Positions 35,282 to 47,776 of a stretch of DNA of 64,000 nt are shown piece after piece. A program made the position numbers and the translations under genes. The stretch is taken from contig ML976678.1 of NCBI GenBank assembly GCA_010015655.1, positions 653,041 through 717,040 on the forward strand, in the 5' to 3' direction. Within the stretch, counting starts at the first letter, position 1. The number at the start of each line of letters is the position of its first letter. The stretch is from Bimuria novae-zelandiae CBS 107.79 (Eukaryota > Ascomycota > Dothideomycetes > Pleosporales > Didymosphaeriaceae). Under the pieces are notes generated by a model that was not told where the DNA came from, did not search any database, and saw only the letters and a list, made by a program, of their open reading frames with translations.

Positions 35282-37270
35282 ATGGCTGAAGAATCTACTA
35301 CCAAGTTGTTGGAATACGTGCAGTATGCGGCGTTTCTCGTCTTGATCTGGGTCGGTTTTGCGTTACGTGACCTAAAAACGCCTGTACACTGACCGTCTTC
35401 AGTTTATTGCCCTCTATAGTTACCGGTTCACGTTACACCCACTAAGCAAGTATCCGGGACCGAAGCTAGCTCTAGTTAGCGATTGGTACACCGTATTTTA
35501 TACTTTGCAAAAACGTCTGCACTTGGTAACTTTCCGGGATCATCAAAGATATGGTATGCTTCTCCATCCACTACACCTTCGGAAAGATTTTGACTGACAT
35601 CTCTATAGGCCCTGTTATACGGCATGGACCCAACAAGCTGGTATTTAGTTCATACAAAGCCCTACATGGTTCGTACCTATGGTTATCCAGTCGCGAATGG
35701 GACATCGCCTTAATACGTCCCAGATATCTACCAAAGCGAACGCACCAACAAAGTTAATTCATACCTCGCGACGCAGATCAGATCCGACTTATACAGCGTC
35801 TTCAATTGTCTCGATAAGAGACTACACAAGATCAAGCGCCGGATGATTAGCAAAGCCCTTTCAGAGCAGAAGATGCGCCAGTTCGAGCCTTTAATGCGTG
35901 AGCACATCGACATGTTTCTCAAGCAGCTGCTGCGGGCGTCACGCAACAACGAGCCCGTCGACATGTCAGATAGATGCAAGCGTTTGGGAGTTGACATCAT
36001 CGGTCGATTTGCATTCGGGTACCGCCTGGAGTTGCAAACCAGTAACTGTAAGCAGCCCAGAGATATGTCACATGACGACACTAGTCTCATGAGTCAGCTC
36101 TATCTCTATATACGAGCCTCTGATCACTCCATGTACACACAACACAACACAGAACAACACACAGAGCAACTCAGACAATTACACACACAATATACTACCT
36201 TCACACATACCACCCACCTGCTTACAGTAACAAAAACGACTTTTTCGTCCCTGGACTAATAGGTGCAAGCTACATGAAGAATGTGCGTATGCAATGGCTT
36301 GGGGTGCGGTGGTTCGTGGTGGAACTCTTATTCCCAAGCCTATACGCTCTCAGATTGAAGTACTTTTACCTTCTCAAAAAGATGGTCAAAGATCGCCTGG
36401 CAGAAGGGAAGACCGCCAACGAAGACTTGTTCTCGTACGTGATGGATGCCAAAGATCCAGAAACGGGGACCAAGATGCGCTTGGGTGAACTAGTATCTGA
36501 AGCAACATTCTTCTTCCCTGCGGGTACGTATATCCTTGAAACACTGTCGGAGAACCTTGTTAACCTGACTAGGCGGTGATACCACCGCGACAACAATCTC
36601 AGCCGTCTTCTTTTACCTCTCACGCAACCCCGCCTGTTATCAAAAGGCCATCTCCGAGATTCGCAGAGCCTTCTCATCAGGGGTGGAAATTCAGTCTGGC
36701 CCACGTCTCTCGGGCTGCCTATATCTACGGGCCGTTATTGACGAAGCCCTACGGATCTGTCCCCCTACACCAGGTACTCTTTGGCGCGAGCTCCCTGTGG
36801 GCGATCAAGGTCGCGAAGAGCCTTTAGTCGTCGATGGACATGCAATACCCGCCGGGACATGGGTAGGTGTCAACGCGTACACCATCCACCACAACGAAGA
36901 ATATTTCCCCGACCCATTCGCCTTCAAACCTGAGAGATGGTTGGACGAAGGAGATACAAGCGAAGCTATCGCAGCGCGTAAGAACCTACGTGAAGCCTTC
37001 TCTCCTTTCAGCGTTGGCCCCAGGTCCTGCATTGGAAAGGCTATGGCCTATATGGAAGCCAGCCTCACTTTAGCGTTGACGATGTGGTACTTCGACTTTA
37101 GCGCACCGGATGACGAAAGACTATCTAAGATTGGTGGTGGTACACCGGGGGACAAGAAGGGACGTCATCGGGTGAATGAGTTCCAGACTCACGACAAGTT
37201 TGTATCGAGCCACGATGGACCGTATCTGATGTTTAAGCCGCGCGACGATACTCAGGGCGACTTGGAGTAA
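35282..37270 (+). CDS. Cytochrome P450 monooxygenase
   Basis: A heme-thiolate monooxygenase anchored in the ER. The start is MAEESTTKLLEYVQYAAFLVLIW, a hydrophobic N-terminal anchor. Landmarks in order are HPLSKYPGPKLALVSDWY (proline hinge), GPVIRHGPNKLVF, FAFGYRLELQTS, the I-helix GGDTTATT, EALR (ExxR) and FSPFSVGPRSCIGKAM with the heme-ligand Cys. Introns are about 35362-35419, 35554-35608, 35669-35723, one large intron from about 36048 or 36067 to 36227 with an AC-rich stretch, and 36524-36572. The fourth donor is uncertain. The product is about 530 residues, normal length, and I see no nonsense codon. Lying beside a PKS and hydrolase remnant, it probably modified a polyketide; the substrate is unknown. 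Confidence 0.88.
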
Positions 37271-37317
37271 CAGCCAGATAGAGATGAGTTTTATAGTGAT
37301 AGTGAATGATCAAAATC

Positions 37318-37690
37318 TCAGCACATGCTAGCCCTCTCAATAGTCCGACTGACAGCCCTGGAACACTCTGCAACAACAGACGAGCTGCCCCTACCGGGTA
37401 CCGTGTGGCCAAGTTCATGTTGAATCTCCTCCATCAAATTAACTTCACAGAGCTCCCTCACTGCACTTCCAAAGCCAGGGTGCATTGCATCCTTTGGATC
37501 CCAGATATGAGCAGTCGGTGTTCTTAGTGGGATTCCATCTATGGCAGGGTCCAGCAGCCTGAAGTGTCCTCTGTCCAGTGCTTGGAGGCCTAAGACTGGT
37601 CCAGCGCTAAAGAAGATGCCGCATTTGAACCTAAAGGGCGTTTCTTTGTCCGTGAAAGGCTGGACGCAGGGCTCTAGCTCGAAGTTGCAG
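37318..37690 (-). pseudogene. FSH1/LovG-like serine hydrolase, C-terminal fragment
   Basis: The minus strand reads ELEPCVQPFTDKETPFRFKC, GIFFSAGPVLGLQALDRGHF, then PLRTPTAHIWDPKDAMHPGF, and ELGHTVPGRG near the end, closing with RTIERASMC and a stop at 37318. This matches the C-terminal half of fungal FSH1-family alpha/beta hydrolases. The catalytic Asp (WDPKD) and His (GHTVPG) are present. The upstream GFSQG nucleophile motif is absent: translation 5' of about 37690 meets a stop and the opposite strand is PKS. The family includes LovG-type thioesterases that release products from reducing PKSs. Here it is a truncated remnant joined head-to-head to the PKS fragment. Confidence 0.75.
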
Positions 37691-40600
37691 GTCTTGGCGT
37701 CGTTCGAACTTCAGAGTGCGGGAAATGGCGCTTCGTCTCGCATTCTGGTGCTGAATTCGGACGGGGAGCTCTTATGTGACGTGAGAAGATTGGAGATGTC
37801 ACCCGTCGCAGGTGCTTCGCACGATAAATTAGTGCCAGACAAGCAACTCATCTACGGTATCACTTGGAAACCGCTTCTGAGTATGTTAAAAGGCGATCAA
37901 CTTGCCGCCTATTGTCGAATTCAAGCAGATGGTTCAGAGAACATGTCGGACCGACAAGCCTCCATGGTCAGCTTCTACACAAGCCTGGAACTGGTTCTTT
38001 TGGACGCAATCGAGCGAACGTTATCCAACATCGCTGCGAAGGATGTGGAGCTGTTGCCTGAGCATCTTCAGTATTACTTCACCTAGATGCAGCTGCAGTC
38101 CAAAATTCAGCAAGCTGAGGGTGCTCGAAAGGACAGCATGTCTCGGCGTCTGGATCTGGAGTCGACGTGCGAATGGCTTGTCGCCACGAAGCCGTCATGG
38201 AAGCTGTTCATCACATTTGCCCGCAACCTCGAACCTATTGCTAGAGGTGAGGCTGACCCGCTGGAATTCATGTTCTCCACAGGAGAAGCCGAAGCTTTCT
38301 ATGCCGACGTCGCTGCCAATATTTGCCAGAAAGTAGCACCTTTTTTCACCCTGGCTGCACATGAACAGCCTAAACAGCGGATTCTTGAGGTCGGCGCGGG
38401 AACCGGCAGCCTGACTGGTAACCTTTTGAGGATTTTTCAAGCATACGAGAAGTCAGTCGGTGCGCCGGCCTTCTCCCAGTACACGTATACGGATATCAGC
38501 TCAGCATTCTTCGAAGCAGCAAAAGCGCGATTTGCGGAATTCGAAAACGAGGGAAGGTTGCTCTTTCAGACGTTTGATCTTGACCACGACGCATTAGCGC
38601 AGGGATTTGTACCACACACGTATGACTTGATCATCGCTGGAAGCGTCGTGCATGCAACCTCGAACATCAAATCCACATTACAGAAGCTGCGAACGCTCCT
38701 CAAGCCACATGGTAAACTCGTGCTGTTCGAGATTACGACACCTGAGAAAATAGTGGGAAGTTATACTTTCGGCACGCTTCCCGGTTGGTGGCGCGGAGAC
38801 CAAGCCAAGCACGCATCCAGTCCCGCTGTTAACGAAGAGACATGGGATACTCTCCTAAAATAATCTGGTTTCAGTGGAAATGACACCGTGGTCAAGGATT
38901 GGGAAGATCATCGATGCCATGACTTCAGTCTCATCATAAGTTCGGCCGCGACAGAAGCATCCGCCCAAAATGGCAGGATGGACGAGGACAAGGTCACCTT
39001 TGTGACATCAGGCACTGCCGACCAGCAAATACTTGCAGAAGAGTTGGTTCGAGAGTTCGAAGAGCATTCGAATTTCAAATGCACAATCGAGCCCTTATCC
39101 GCAATGGTTGATCAACAGACAAATGACGAAGACGTTCGAGTTTTCCTGATGGATGCTGGGCAACCCTGCTTAGAATCATTCGACGATCCAGGATTTGAGC
39201 AGATGAAGTCCACCCTCTTGAGCAGTACCAAATTCCTCTGGGTTTGTTCAGCTGCGGTCGAGGATGATTCATATCCTGCGAAGGCTCTTTCAACCGGATT
39301 GTTGCGGAGCTTGCGGTCTGAGGATGTGATGAAGCGCATCGTCACTTTAACGATCGAAGACAATGTCATTGCTTCCTCGGGACGTTCCATCGTAGCCCAA
39401 ATCAGCGAGGTGTTCAAGAAATCGTTCCTGCAGGGCTCCCGGGAACTCGAGTATGCCGTTCGCCAAGACACTTTTTGGGTGCCACGTCTTTCATACAAGG
39501 AGCAGCTCAACGTCTCGATCCGCGAGGCGATCACACCTGCGCTAAGGGACGAGACCTGGGCATCTGAGCCTCCTGTCAAGCTTAGTGTGGCCGCCCTAGG
39601 AGCGCTCGACTCTCTATGTTTCACAGAAGATCATGAATACGAGACATCCCTTGGACCACACCAAGTGGAGATCGAGGCGAAAGCCTGGGGGCTCAACTTT
39701 CGTGACGTCTTCTTAGCGTTAGGACGTCTGAAAGAGGCAGATGGTTTCGGATTCGAATGCGCTGGCTATGTGAGAAGAGTCGGTTCTCACTGTACAGGAT
39801 TCGCACCAGGTGATCGAGTGTGCAAGGTAGCGAGAAACACCATGCGACAATACCCGCGATCTGATGAACAGGAAGTACATCAGATCCCGCACAACATGAG
39901 CTTCGAAGAAGCTGCGGGTATGATGGGGCCAGCGATTACTGCCGTGTACATTCTGATTGAGGTTGCTCGGCTACGTCGCGGTGAAAGAGTGTTAATCCAC
40001 TCCGCGGCTGGCGGCACGGGTCAGCTAGCTGTAATGCTTGCACAATCACTGGGTGCAGAAGTGTACTGTACTGTGGGAACTGAGAAGAAGAAAGCCCACC
40101 TTATGCAGCACTTTGGAATTCCAGAAGAACGGATCCTATATAGCCGAGATTCTCTCTTTGCCAAGGGTATAAGACGCTTTACTGATGGGCACGTCATTGA
40201 CGTTCTGCTGAACAGCCTAGCAGGGGACAGTCTGACTGAAGGATGGAAGTGTATGGCACCTTACGGGCGTTTCGTTGAAATCGGCAAAGTCGATATCATG
40301 TCGAACACAAGCCTCCCTATGGAAGGTTTCCAGCGTAATGTCACCTTCACAGCGGTCGACTTTTATCATACTACGCTATACCGGAAAGCCATCACAAAGG
40401 ATATGTTGGCGAAAGTGATGTTGCTTGCCCGCACGGGGGCTTTCACAGCTCCCAACCCTCTGCATATTTATCCTACCTCTAAGGTCGAAGCCGCTTTCCG
40501 GTATCTGCAAAGCAGTCAACATATCGGACGGATCGTGGTGGCGCCACAGGAACGCGATATCGTCTCCAAATCCTTGTGCAAGAAGCCAACTTGGGGATTC

Positions 40601-41675
40601 GTGGAAAATGCTTCCTACATCGTAGTGGGTGGATTTGGAGGTCTTGGGCGTGCTGTCTTGCCTTGGACGGTGAACAAAGGTGCTAGGCATCTTGTTATTT
40701 TGTCTAGAATGGGACCAGTTTCTGCTGCTGCGCAAAGAGTAGTCGCAGAGCTGCAAGCGCTAGGCGTACAAGTGTATGCACCTAAGTGCGATGCATCATC
40801 AAGGAGTAATCTAGCAGCGGTGCTGGACACAGTGCGGATGACAATGCCGCCGATCAAGGGATGCATCAACGCTGCGATGCTGTTACAGGTATGCGAGCCT
40901 ATGCACACTCTTGTCTTCAGATACTAATTGTGCTAGGACGCACTTTTTGCCAACATGTCGCGAACTCAATGGCTCCAGACAGTCGGATCTAAACTCGTCT
41001 CCTCCACGAACTTGTCTGCGCTTTTACCCCAGAACATGGACTTCTTCCTCTTATTTTCTAGTCTTTCGGGCGTGTATGGAACACCAGATCAGGCCAACTA
41101 TGCTGCTGGTTGTACCTCGCAGGATGCGCTCGCTCGTCAACGCGTGGACCAGGGACTCAAAGCAGTATCGATAGACATCGGTTGGATGCGAACCATCGGT
41201 ATTGTAGCAGAGTCTGAGCTGTACCAGCGCGTTCGTCAGCGGGACGCAGACATGCAGGCCATCGAAGAAGACGAATTTCTAGCGGTGCTCGATATATATT
41301 GCGATCCACATCGCGAGATTGGAGGGTCTGATGACAGTCAGATATTGTTGGGTCCTGTTCAAGAAGCGCTGATGGTATGAGCTCGCTGGACTGCGCGCTG
41401 TTCAATGCTTGAGCTCCACCGAGGTTATGAGGTTCGTCAAATCCAACGAACAACTGCCTTTGCAATATAGGTGGTGGGCTCTTTCCTTGTGCTCTCATGG
41501 CAGATGGAAGAGCGAGCAGATACCGTAGGGGAGAAGAATGACATCGCGGTTAAAGCGTTGGTGGGAAAGATCGCGCGCGCTCTTGCAATACCGGCAGCAG
41601 ACATTGATACCGCCAGGCCGCTGTTCGAGTACGGAGTGGATTCTCTAGTCGCTCTAGAGCTGCGGAATTGGATGG
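37626..41675 (+). pseudogene. Highly reducing polyketide synthase, C-terminal half (DH end, MT, ER, KR, ACP), broken
   Basis: The end of a dehydratase domain (VKGWTQGSSSKLQVLASFEL...RRLEMSPVAGA) is followed by a C-methyltransferase (ILEVGAGTGSLTGNLL near 38380), an enoyl reductase (LNFRDVFLALGRL, then HSAAGGTGQLAVMLAQ near 40000), a ketoreductase (YIVVGGFGGLGRAVLPW near 40620; FSSLSGVYGTPDQANYAAG near 41080) and an acyl carrier protein (LFEYGVDSLVALELRNWM, Ser carrying the arm). KS, AT and most of DH are absent. In-frame stops are TAG 38084-38086 (where Trp or Gln would fit: FT-stop-MQ) and TAA 38861-38863 (Gln expected). The frame is unchanged across both. Introns are 40889-40936 and 41375-41470. 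Pogo-C begins two bases after 41675. It cannot make a working synthase. Confidence 0.92.
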
Positions 41676-41677
41676 TA

Positions 41678-43604
41678 AGTCGGGCACCCTAGTTTCCGAC
41701 ACCCCCCATTTTCCGACACCCCGCCAAATTTCGCCGCTGCCACCACTCTACGTTGCGAATGTGCTCACAGCTTCATCAAATAATTTTGAAAAAGTATTAA
41801 AAAAATCGTATTTAAAGGATTTTAATCGCTTTCTTTATCTATACTTAAATTACGATTAAGATACCGTCGTGTTAGTTATTAATTCTGTGCTAAATATTAT
41901 ACTAATAATTACTCTACTTTCTCCTTAGAGCTACTCTCTTCCTCTATAATAATAACCCCTTACTCTACGCTTCTCACCTTGCGAACACGTTAAGTAGGCT
42001 CTTAATTAGTTTAAGAGAGAACTTCTGCAAGACTTATAAAGAAATTATTTAGATTAGTTACGACTTTGCGGCGTTTTGGCAGGTTAGCTTGCTCCACCTA
42101 CTTACGCAAGGAAGCAATCTCACGGTCTTATATAATAACTATTATTAAGGTATAGTTAAACGCTATAGTAGTAGGCTAAACGCATCGTCGTGTAGTTAGT
42201 AAGAAGTTCTTTCTAGAAAATAGCTTTACAACATTGCTGCCGCGTTTTGGCGTCCTAATATCCATAGTAGAAGGGGGTAGTGTTGACGGCCGTTCGCGCA
42301 CTACTACCTAGCGAGAACCTAAGGGCTTCCTTACGCTCTTAGGGTATAAGCCTATTGCCTTCCACCCAGATCGGATGCACTGCTCTCGAAGGCCAATTTT
42401 ACGTGCTTTTATATAAAATTCGAGAAACTTAGCCTTCCTAAGCTTTATTTTATCTGTCTAAGCTGTATATTCACCGATAAAGCGCCGATACGCCGCCTTT
42501 AGACTTGAGAAATAGCCTAAATCTAAAGGCTAGAGTAGATGTGAAGTATAAGCAGGGAAAAAAAGTAAGTAGACATTATTTAAGTAATATATAGTTATAA
42601 ATTTATTTAAAGTATAACTACTATAGCTATCGACGATAAGTAACCGTGCCTTAGAGAGATTATTAGGCTTAGTCTGTAGCAAAAACACCTTTTCTAGCCA
42701 CTCGACAGCGATATTATTACTTGTCCATTTATTTTATAAAAAGGTAACATGCTAGCCTAGGTTCTAAGCTAAAAACTCCTTCTTAAACCACTGCTCCTGG
42801 ATGCTCTTAGCCTTAAAGATAATAAGGGGGTCTAGAGCGACGCCAAGCGCAGAGATACACTTTACTATAGAGGTCTAAGTGCGGGCATTTATTATCTTAA
42901 CTAGTACAGCGTTCGGGCTCTCCTGCGAAGAGCCTATAACAAGCCTATTAATGTCTTGGCCCTCTATAATACCGCCCTTATTGGCATTATACCTGCGCTG
43001 GGGGGGAATCTAGCTTACTATTTCGTACAGGTTAAACAAGTGCCTAATATTTTCTAGAGTAGCCTTATTTACGCGTTCCTAGCTAGTCTAGCGACCTAAC
43101 TTTAACTTAATAGCTAGGTAGCGTTGTATAAAGTAACTAGTCCACTTCTTCCCTAGGTTCTTATAGTCACCTTATTAATTAAGAATAGTAATTATAATAG
43201 CCTGCACTTGCGCGTGCGTTAGCGTATAATTAAGGGCCTCTTACTAGAGAATCTATTTCTCTAAAAGCTTTTCTTAAATAGTTATAAGCTATTATTCACC
43301 GTCGTGAGCGTATTAATAGGGTTAGGCACTATTAAAGCGGCCGCGAAGAGTGTTGCGTGGGACCCCGTGTTAGGTAGCAATAGTAGCTAAAGCGACCCTA
43401 GATTTAAGGTCTACGAGCGCATTCTAGATATCTTCTTCTATATATCTAGCTATTTAAAGGTAGCGAAAATGGTGCAAAAAATATTTTTAAAATTAGCGAA
43501 GAATTAAGTTATTTAAAGTTGATATTCGGTCGTGGTGCATGGTGGGGGGCGAGGTTGCGGGGCTGTCGGAAGCTATGGGGTGTCGGAAACTAGGGTGCCC
43601 GACT
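41678..43604 (-). mobile_element. pogo-C TIR transposon inserted at the end of the PKS
   Basis: Inverted repeats AGTCGGGCACCCTAGTTTCC (41678) and the matching reverse complement ending at 43604 include two GTTTCCGACACCCC-like blocks at the left end. TA duplications lie at 41676-41677 and 43605-43606. Length is 1927 bp. The minus-strand transposase is AT-rich and broken, but a segment near 42900-42960 reads DINRLVIGSSQESPNAVLVK, typical of pogo transposases. The insertion point lies directly behind the PKS codons for RNWM. Confidence 0.9.
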
Positions 43605-43606
43605 TA

Positions 43607-46400
43607 CCTTCCTTAATTTATATAAAGTATTATCTATCTTATAGATTTAGTACCGTAAAGATCTTAGCTCTTAACAGTTAGTCTCTAAGCTCTAAGAAAT
43701 TTAGTAGTGGATATGAATTCTTAATTATTATATTATTAATTGTTTAGTAGTTAACTCATAGTCGTGGTATTCTGTCTTTCTTTATAATAAATATAAATAG
43801 GCTAGCTACTAGTAACTTTATTAGTTATTTATAGCCCTTCTTAAGGATTGCCTTAATAAATTCCTTCTCTTGCTAGAGTTCCTTTCTAGTCTTACTATAT
43901 AGTAGTCGAAAGGATGGCGTTTTCCCTTCTTCTTGGTCTATCTCGAGATCCCAAGGTTAATATTCTAGAAGAGTAATTTTTCCTCCTCTTTTAGTAAATA
44001 TATAATTCCCTGCTTAGTAGCATTCTAGAATCTTATAAAGTGTGCTATTATCTATTTTTTATGCTTTATAACCTAGGGGTTCCTACTAGCATCTACTAAG
44101 GGGGTTTTATATTTATTAACTTTTAGTCGCGAGACTAAGTTATTTATAGCCCTCTTATTTACTATTATACTCTATTAATACATAAATTATACTTATAAAG
44201 TATATTTATAGGGTTTAAAAGATAGCGTTCTCTTATTTTAATTAATAGTAGGGTTATGCGTCCTTAACTAGGCTATTCTTAGTACTATATTATAACTAGC
44301 TTTTTTAAGAACATTAAAAGTAATTATCTCCTACCATCTATATATTTTAAGGGTTATTTTAACTTTATATTTAATTCGTGACGTGCTAGGTAGTAGGTAT
44401 CTATTTGTAATATAAATAGCGTAGGATGTGGCTTTCTTACGCTTATAGTGTCCTGCTCTATTAGGTACGTTTTAAAATATATAACTCTCCTATACTCTTA
44501 AATTTAGTATGGCCTTTATCTATATCCCTTTATGCTATACTAGTAGCTTAATTAACGCCTAGCTATTTACAGTATTTAGTTCTTTAAAGACGTGCTCTTG
44601 CCTAAGCCTAGGTCTAATAAAGACATCTCTTTTATAGGTGAATCTATAGGTCTTAGTAGTCTTTCATCGTTCTGTAGATACTTGTTATATCGTATTCTTA
44701 TATAAATAACTTTACCGAAATCTCTTCCTTTTACTTTATCTAAACATACTATCTCTCCGTAGTAGTTTTTTAGTCTAAATCTAAATAGTGCTTTATTCTA
44801 CTTATATTCCTTACGGTTAGGATAGAGGCACGTTTACTATTCTATTAATATATAATTTCTATTAATCAATATTATTAGTACGTTATTTATAACATTATTT
44901 AAATATAAGAAGTACTTAGTTTCGCGTTTATTCTAAAAGTATACGTTACACTTTATAAATAAGTAGTTAAACTATTTCTATTACTATTATTACTTTTAAG
45001 TTAAAAAATATTTTACTTACTTTTTTATATAGTGCGTGGTATATTAGTAGTGTGTATAGTATCTCTATTAAAGGGTACTATAATTAGGATTTAGTATTCT
45101 AGATTATATATTAGTTTATAATTATTTTCTTTTATAATATATATCTTACGTATATTCTAATACTTATATCTGTTATCTGCAAATTCTCGCACGGTTTTAC
45201 TAGTTAGGATAGTTTATTTTAGCAGATACGTAATATATTTAGTTTTATTACTAAGTATCTAAAGTCTCCTTCTCTAAGTTATTATAAATCTAGAAAGTGA
45301 AAGGCATCTTACTATTTAACTCCTTCTAGAAGTGGCCGTACTCTTAAGTATAGTATAAGAGATTATTATATTAATTAGTTTTCCTTATTTAACCCTTTAT
45401 TATTAGTATCCTTATAAATGCAAAAGTCTAGTAATTCTAATTACTTTAAGTTTTTATTTAGGATATTAGGCTATTTAATAAAAGATATTATTTACTATTC
45501 TTCGTCGTCAACGTTCGCGTTATCAATAGTTAGTACGTTTAACTATTTAATAACCTTGTTCTTAGATCTGCAGTTCCTGGCTATATAGCCTAACTTATTA
45601 TATATAAAGCAGGTACGTGACTTAGTCTTTAGTAAGCGAGTTCTATTTAAGAGTTGTATATAGTTATTATTAGGCTTTTAAGGGCCTAGATCTTCCCTAT
45701 TCCATTTTCTAAATTATTAAATTAGATTCTTATTATTAGCTAATAACTATAAAAGTCGCATTATTATTATCGAGACACCTTTAATGCTTTCTAAAGTATA
45801 GGTGTAGGTTTTCTAAAGTTAGTGTTTCTTAGGTTTCTACTAAATTCTTCATATAGCGCGAACTATTTATTATTAATCCTAATTAATTCTGTATATAGCT
45901 TATTAAGAGTCTTAATCGTTTTACTACTACGTAGAAGTTCTTCTTGCACTTTATACTTAAGTCTTTATTTATATATAGTCTTAAGAGATTCTTTTTCTTA
46001 TTTAAGTTATACAGTATACTTGCGGAACTCTACTATATATTCTACTATAAATTATTATTATTTAATTATCTAAATAACGTATTTATCTATAGAAGTTTTA
46101 TTAGCAATTCTAAATAGTTACTTAAGACACTTCCTAAAGTTAAGTTAGTCCTTAATAATATTAACTTAGTTAGCGTAGCTGTTTATATAGTTCTCGTCTT
46201 AGTTTTTATAGTCTATGTTTATCTATTCAATTAGATATAGGCAGATCTATTCTTTAGCTAGTCCTTACATGTATATTACTATGGACATAACCCTTTTCTT
46301 ATCCTTAAGGTTATTTGTGATGCTGAAAAGAGTGTTAAGACAATCGTTGTTTTGATTAAGAAGCTACTCTATGGAGGTATATACTGTGGATCACGTGAGT
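43607..46400 (-). mobile_element. Gypsy-2 LTR retrotransposon remnant (gag to RT start)
   Basis: Minus-strand translation gives a CCHC-type zinc knuckle near 45600 (CFIYNKLGYIARNCRSKNK, one Cys changed to Tyr) and, at the left edge near 43610-43720, the start of a Gypsy reverse transcriptase (LLNFLELRD, LLRAKIFTVLNL). The RT stops abruptly at the pogo-C junction and the PKS follows on the other side, so the rest of pol and the 3' LTR were lost. No paired LTR is found, so the right edge is approximate. It is rich in stops and TpA. Confidence 0.7.
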
Positions 46401-47035
46401 CACGTGCACGGGCCGCACGGGTGGCCTAAGCTTCCATACTGAACCGTCACATTATTATCCTAGTGAAAGAAGTATAGGTCTAATTATAGTAGCTATATAT
46501 TAAGGAGCTTATAGTTATTATTATATAAATTAGGTTTATGCCTCTTATTCTTACTATCCTTTATTAGTAAAACGCTAGTGCTATTAGAAGCTATAAAAGA
46601 GGTAAAGGTCCTTATAGTACTTATATTAAGGGTGTTTAAGATGTTAAGTCCCTAATGGATAGCTAGTCTCTATAAGGCTAAAGTTAGTTCCTGGACAAAA
46701 GTACTAGTAAAGTAAAAAACAGGAATATTAATAGCTTACGCGTATTAATAAGGCACTAGTATTAAAAGTAATATATAGTTATAAATAAATTAATAACGCC
46801 TAAGTATAATCTAAATAATACATTAATAAATGAGGTTAAACACGAAGATAGAGAGTCCATCGTTAGTGTTCCTATATACTAGTCCTAGACTGCTCGCTGG
46901 CGAGCGCTCTCCAATGAGTGCTCTCTAGAGAGCAGTCACATGACTTCGTAAGCGCTGACAACGCGGCAAGCGAAGACAGGGGTGTCTCCACGTGTACGCG
47001 CTATGACTAAGTACAAAATGGTTCGCTGTCCTTAT
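46401..47035. other. mixed AT-rich and un-RIPped patches, unassigned
   Basis: AT-rich sequence with two normal-GC patches: about 46375-46450 (CACGTGAGTCACGTGCACGG palindromic words) and about 46860-47050, which has a near-palindrome around CTGCTCGCTGGCGAGCGCTC. These could be ends of the Gypsy-2 LTR or of pogo-D. I could not match either to a second copy. No coding sequence is evident. Confidence 0.4.
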
Positions 47036-47776
47036 GTTGGATCGTGGATCCTAACAAATAGTATAGGCGCGATAATGGCTTAAAGCTTACTTAAAGTTTA
47101 AGTATATTAAAGCAAAGCTTTTTAGGATATAGTAAAAGCTTACTTAAACGCTAGTAATCCTCTAGTAATAGTATAACATGCTTTAAAAGGTTATAGACTA
47201 CTATAAAATCCTCCCTACGCACTGCTATAATATAGATAAGTATAGTATATAGATTAGTATCGCGAAGAGCTATTACGTTTATACTAAAAACTAACAAATG
47301 ATAGTTATCCTGTACTTAAATAATTAAGAGCTAGTATTATTTTGTAAATATATCTTTGCTACTAGCTAAGTTCTTAGGCCTATAGTAATTATTAAGGCGG
47401 CTTTAATACTCGAGTAATAAGTAGTTAATTTACTAGATAATTAACTTATAAATAAAACTAATAGTAGCTGCTTTACTAACTTTATAGCTATTAATTAGAT
47501 CTACTATTTTAATAAACTAATAAAGAGGAAGGCGAAGTGCTCCTAGTAACTATTATTACTTAATAAGTATAACTTTTACTAAATAAAAGATTTTTTAAAG
47601 TACGCTAAGTAGTATAAAATATAAGATATTACTCTTCCTCTATATATAACACACCTCCTATAGGCTTTAGATATAGGCTAGTTTTAGCTACTTAAGCACT
47701 ATTATAGTAAGACGCTTAACTAGGTAGTAAAGGATAGCTCTATAAATATTAATAAAGTAAATTTCTTTATAGTACT

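Noticed and set aside
39112..39624. 170-codon minus-strand open frame within the PKS
   Set aside because: Antisense to the well-supported enoyl-reductase region.
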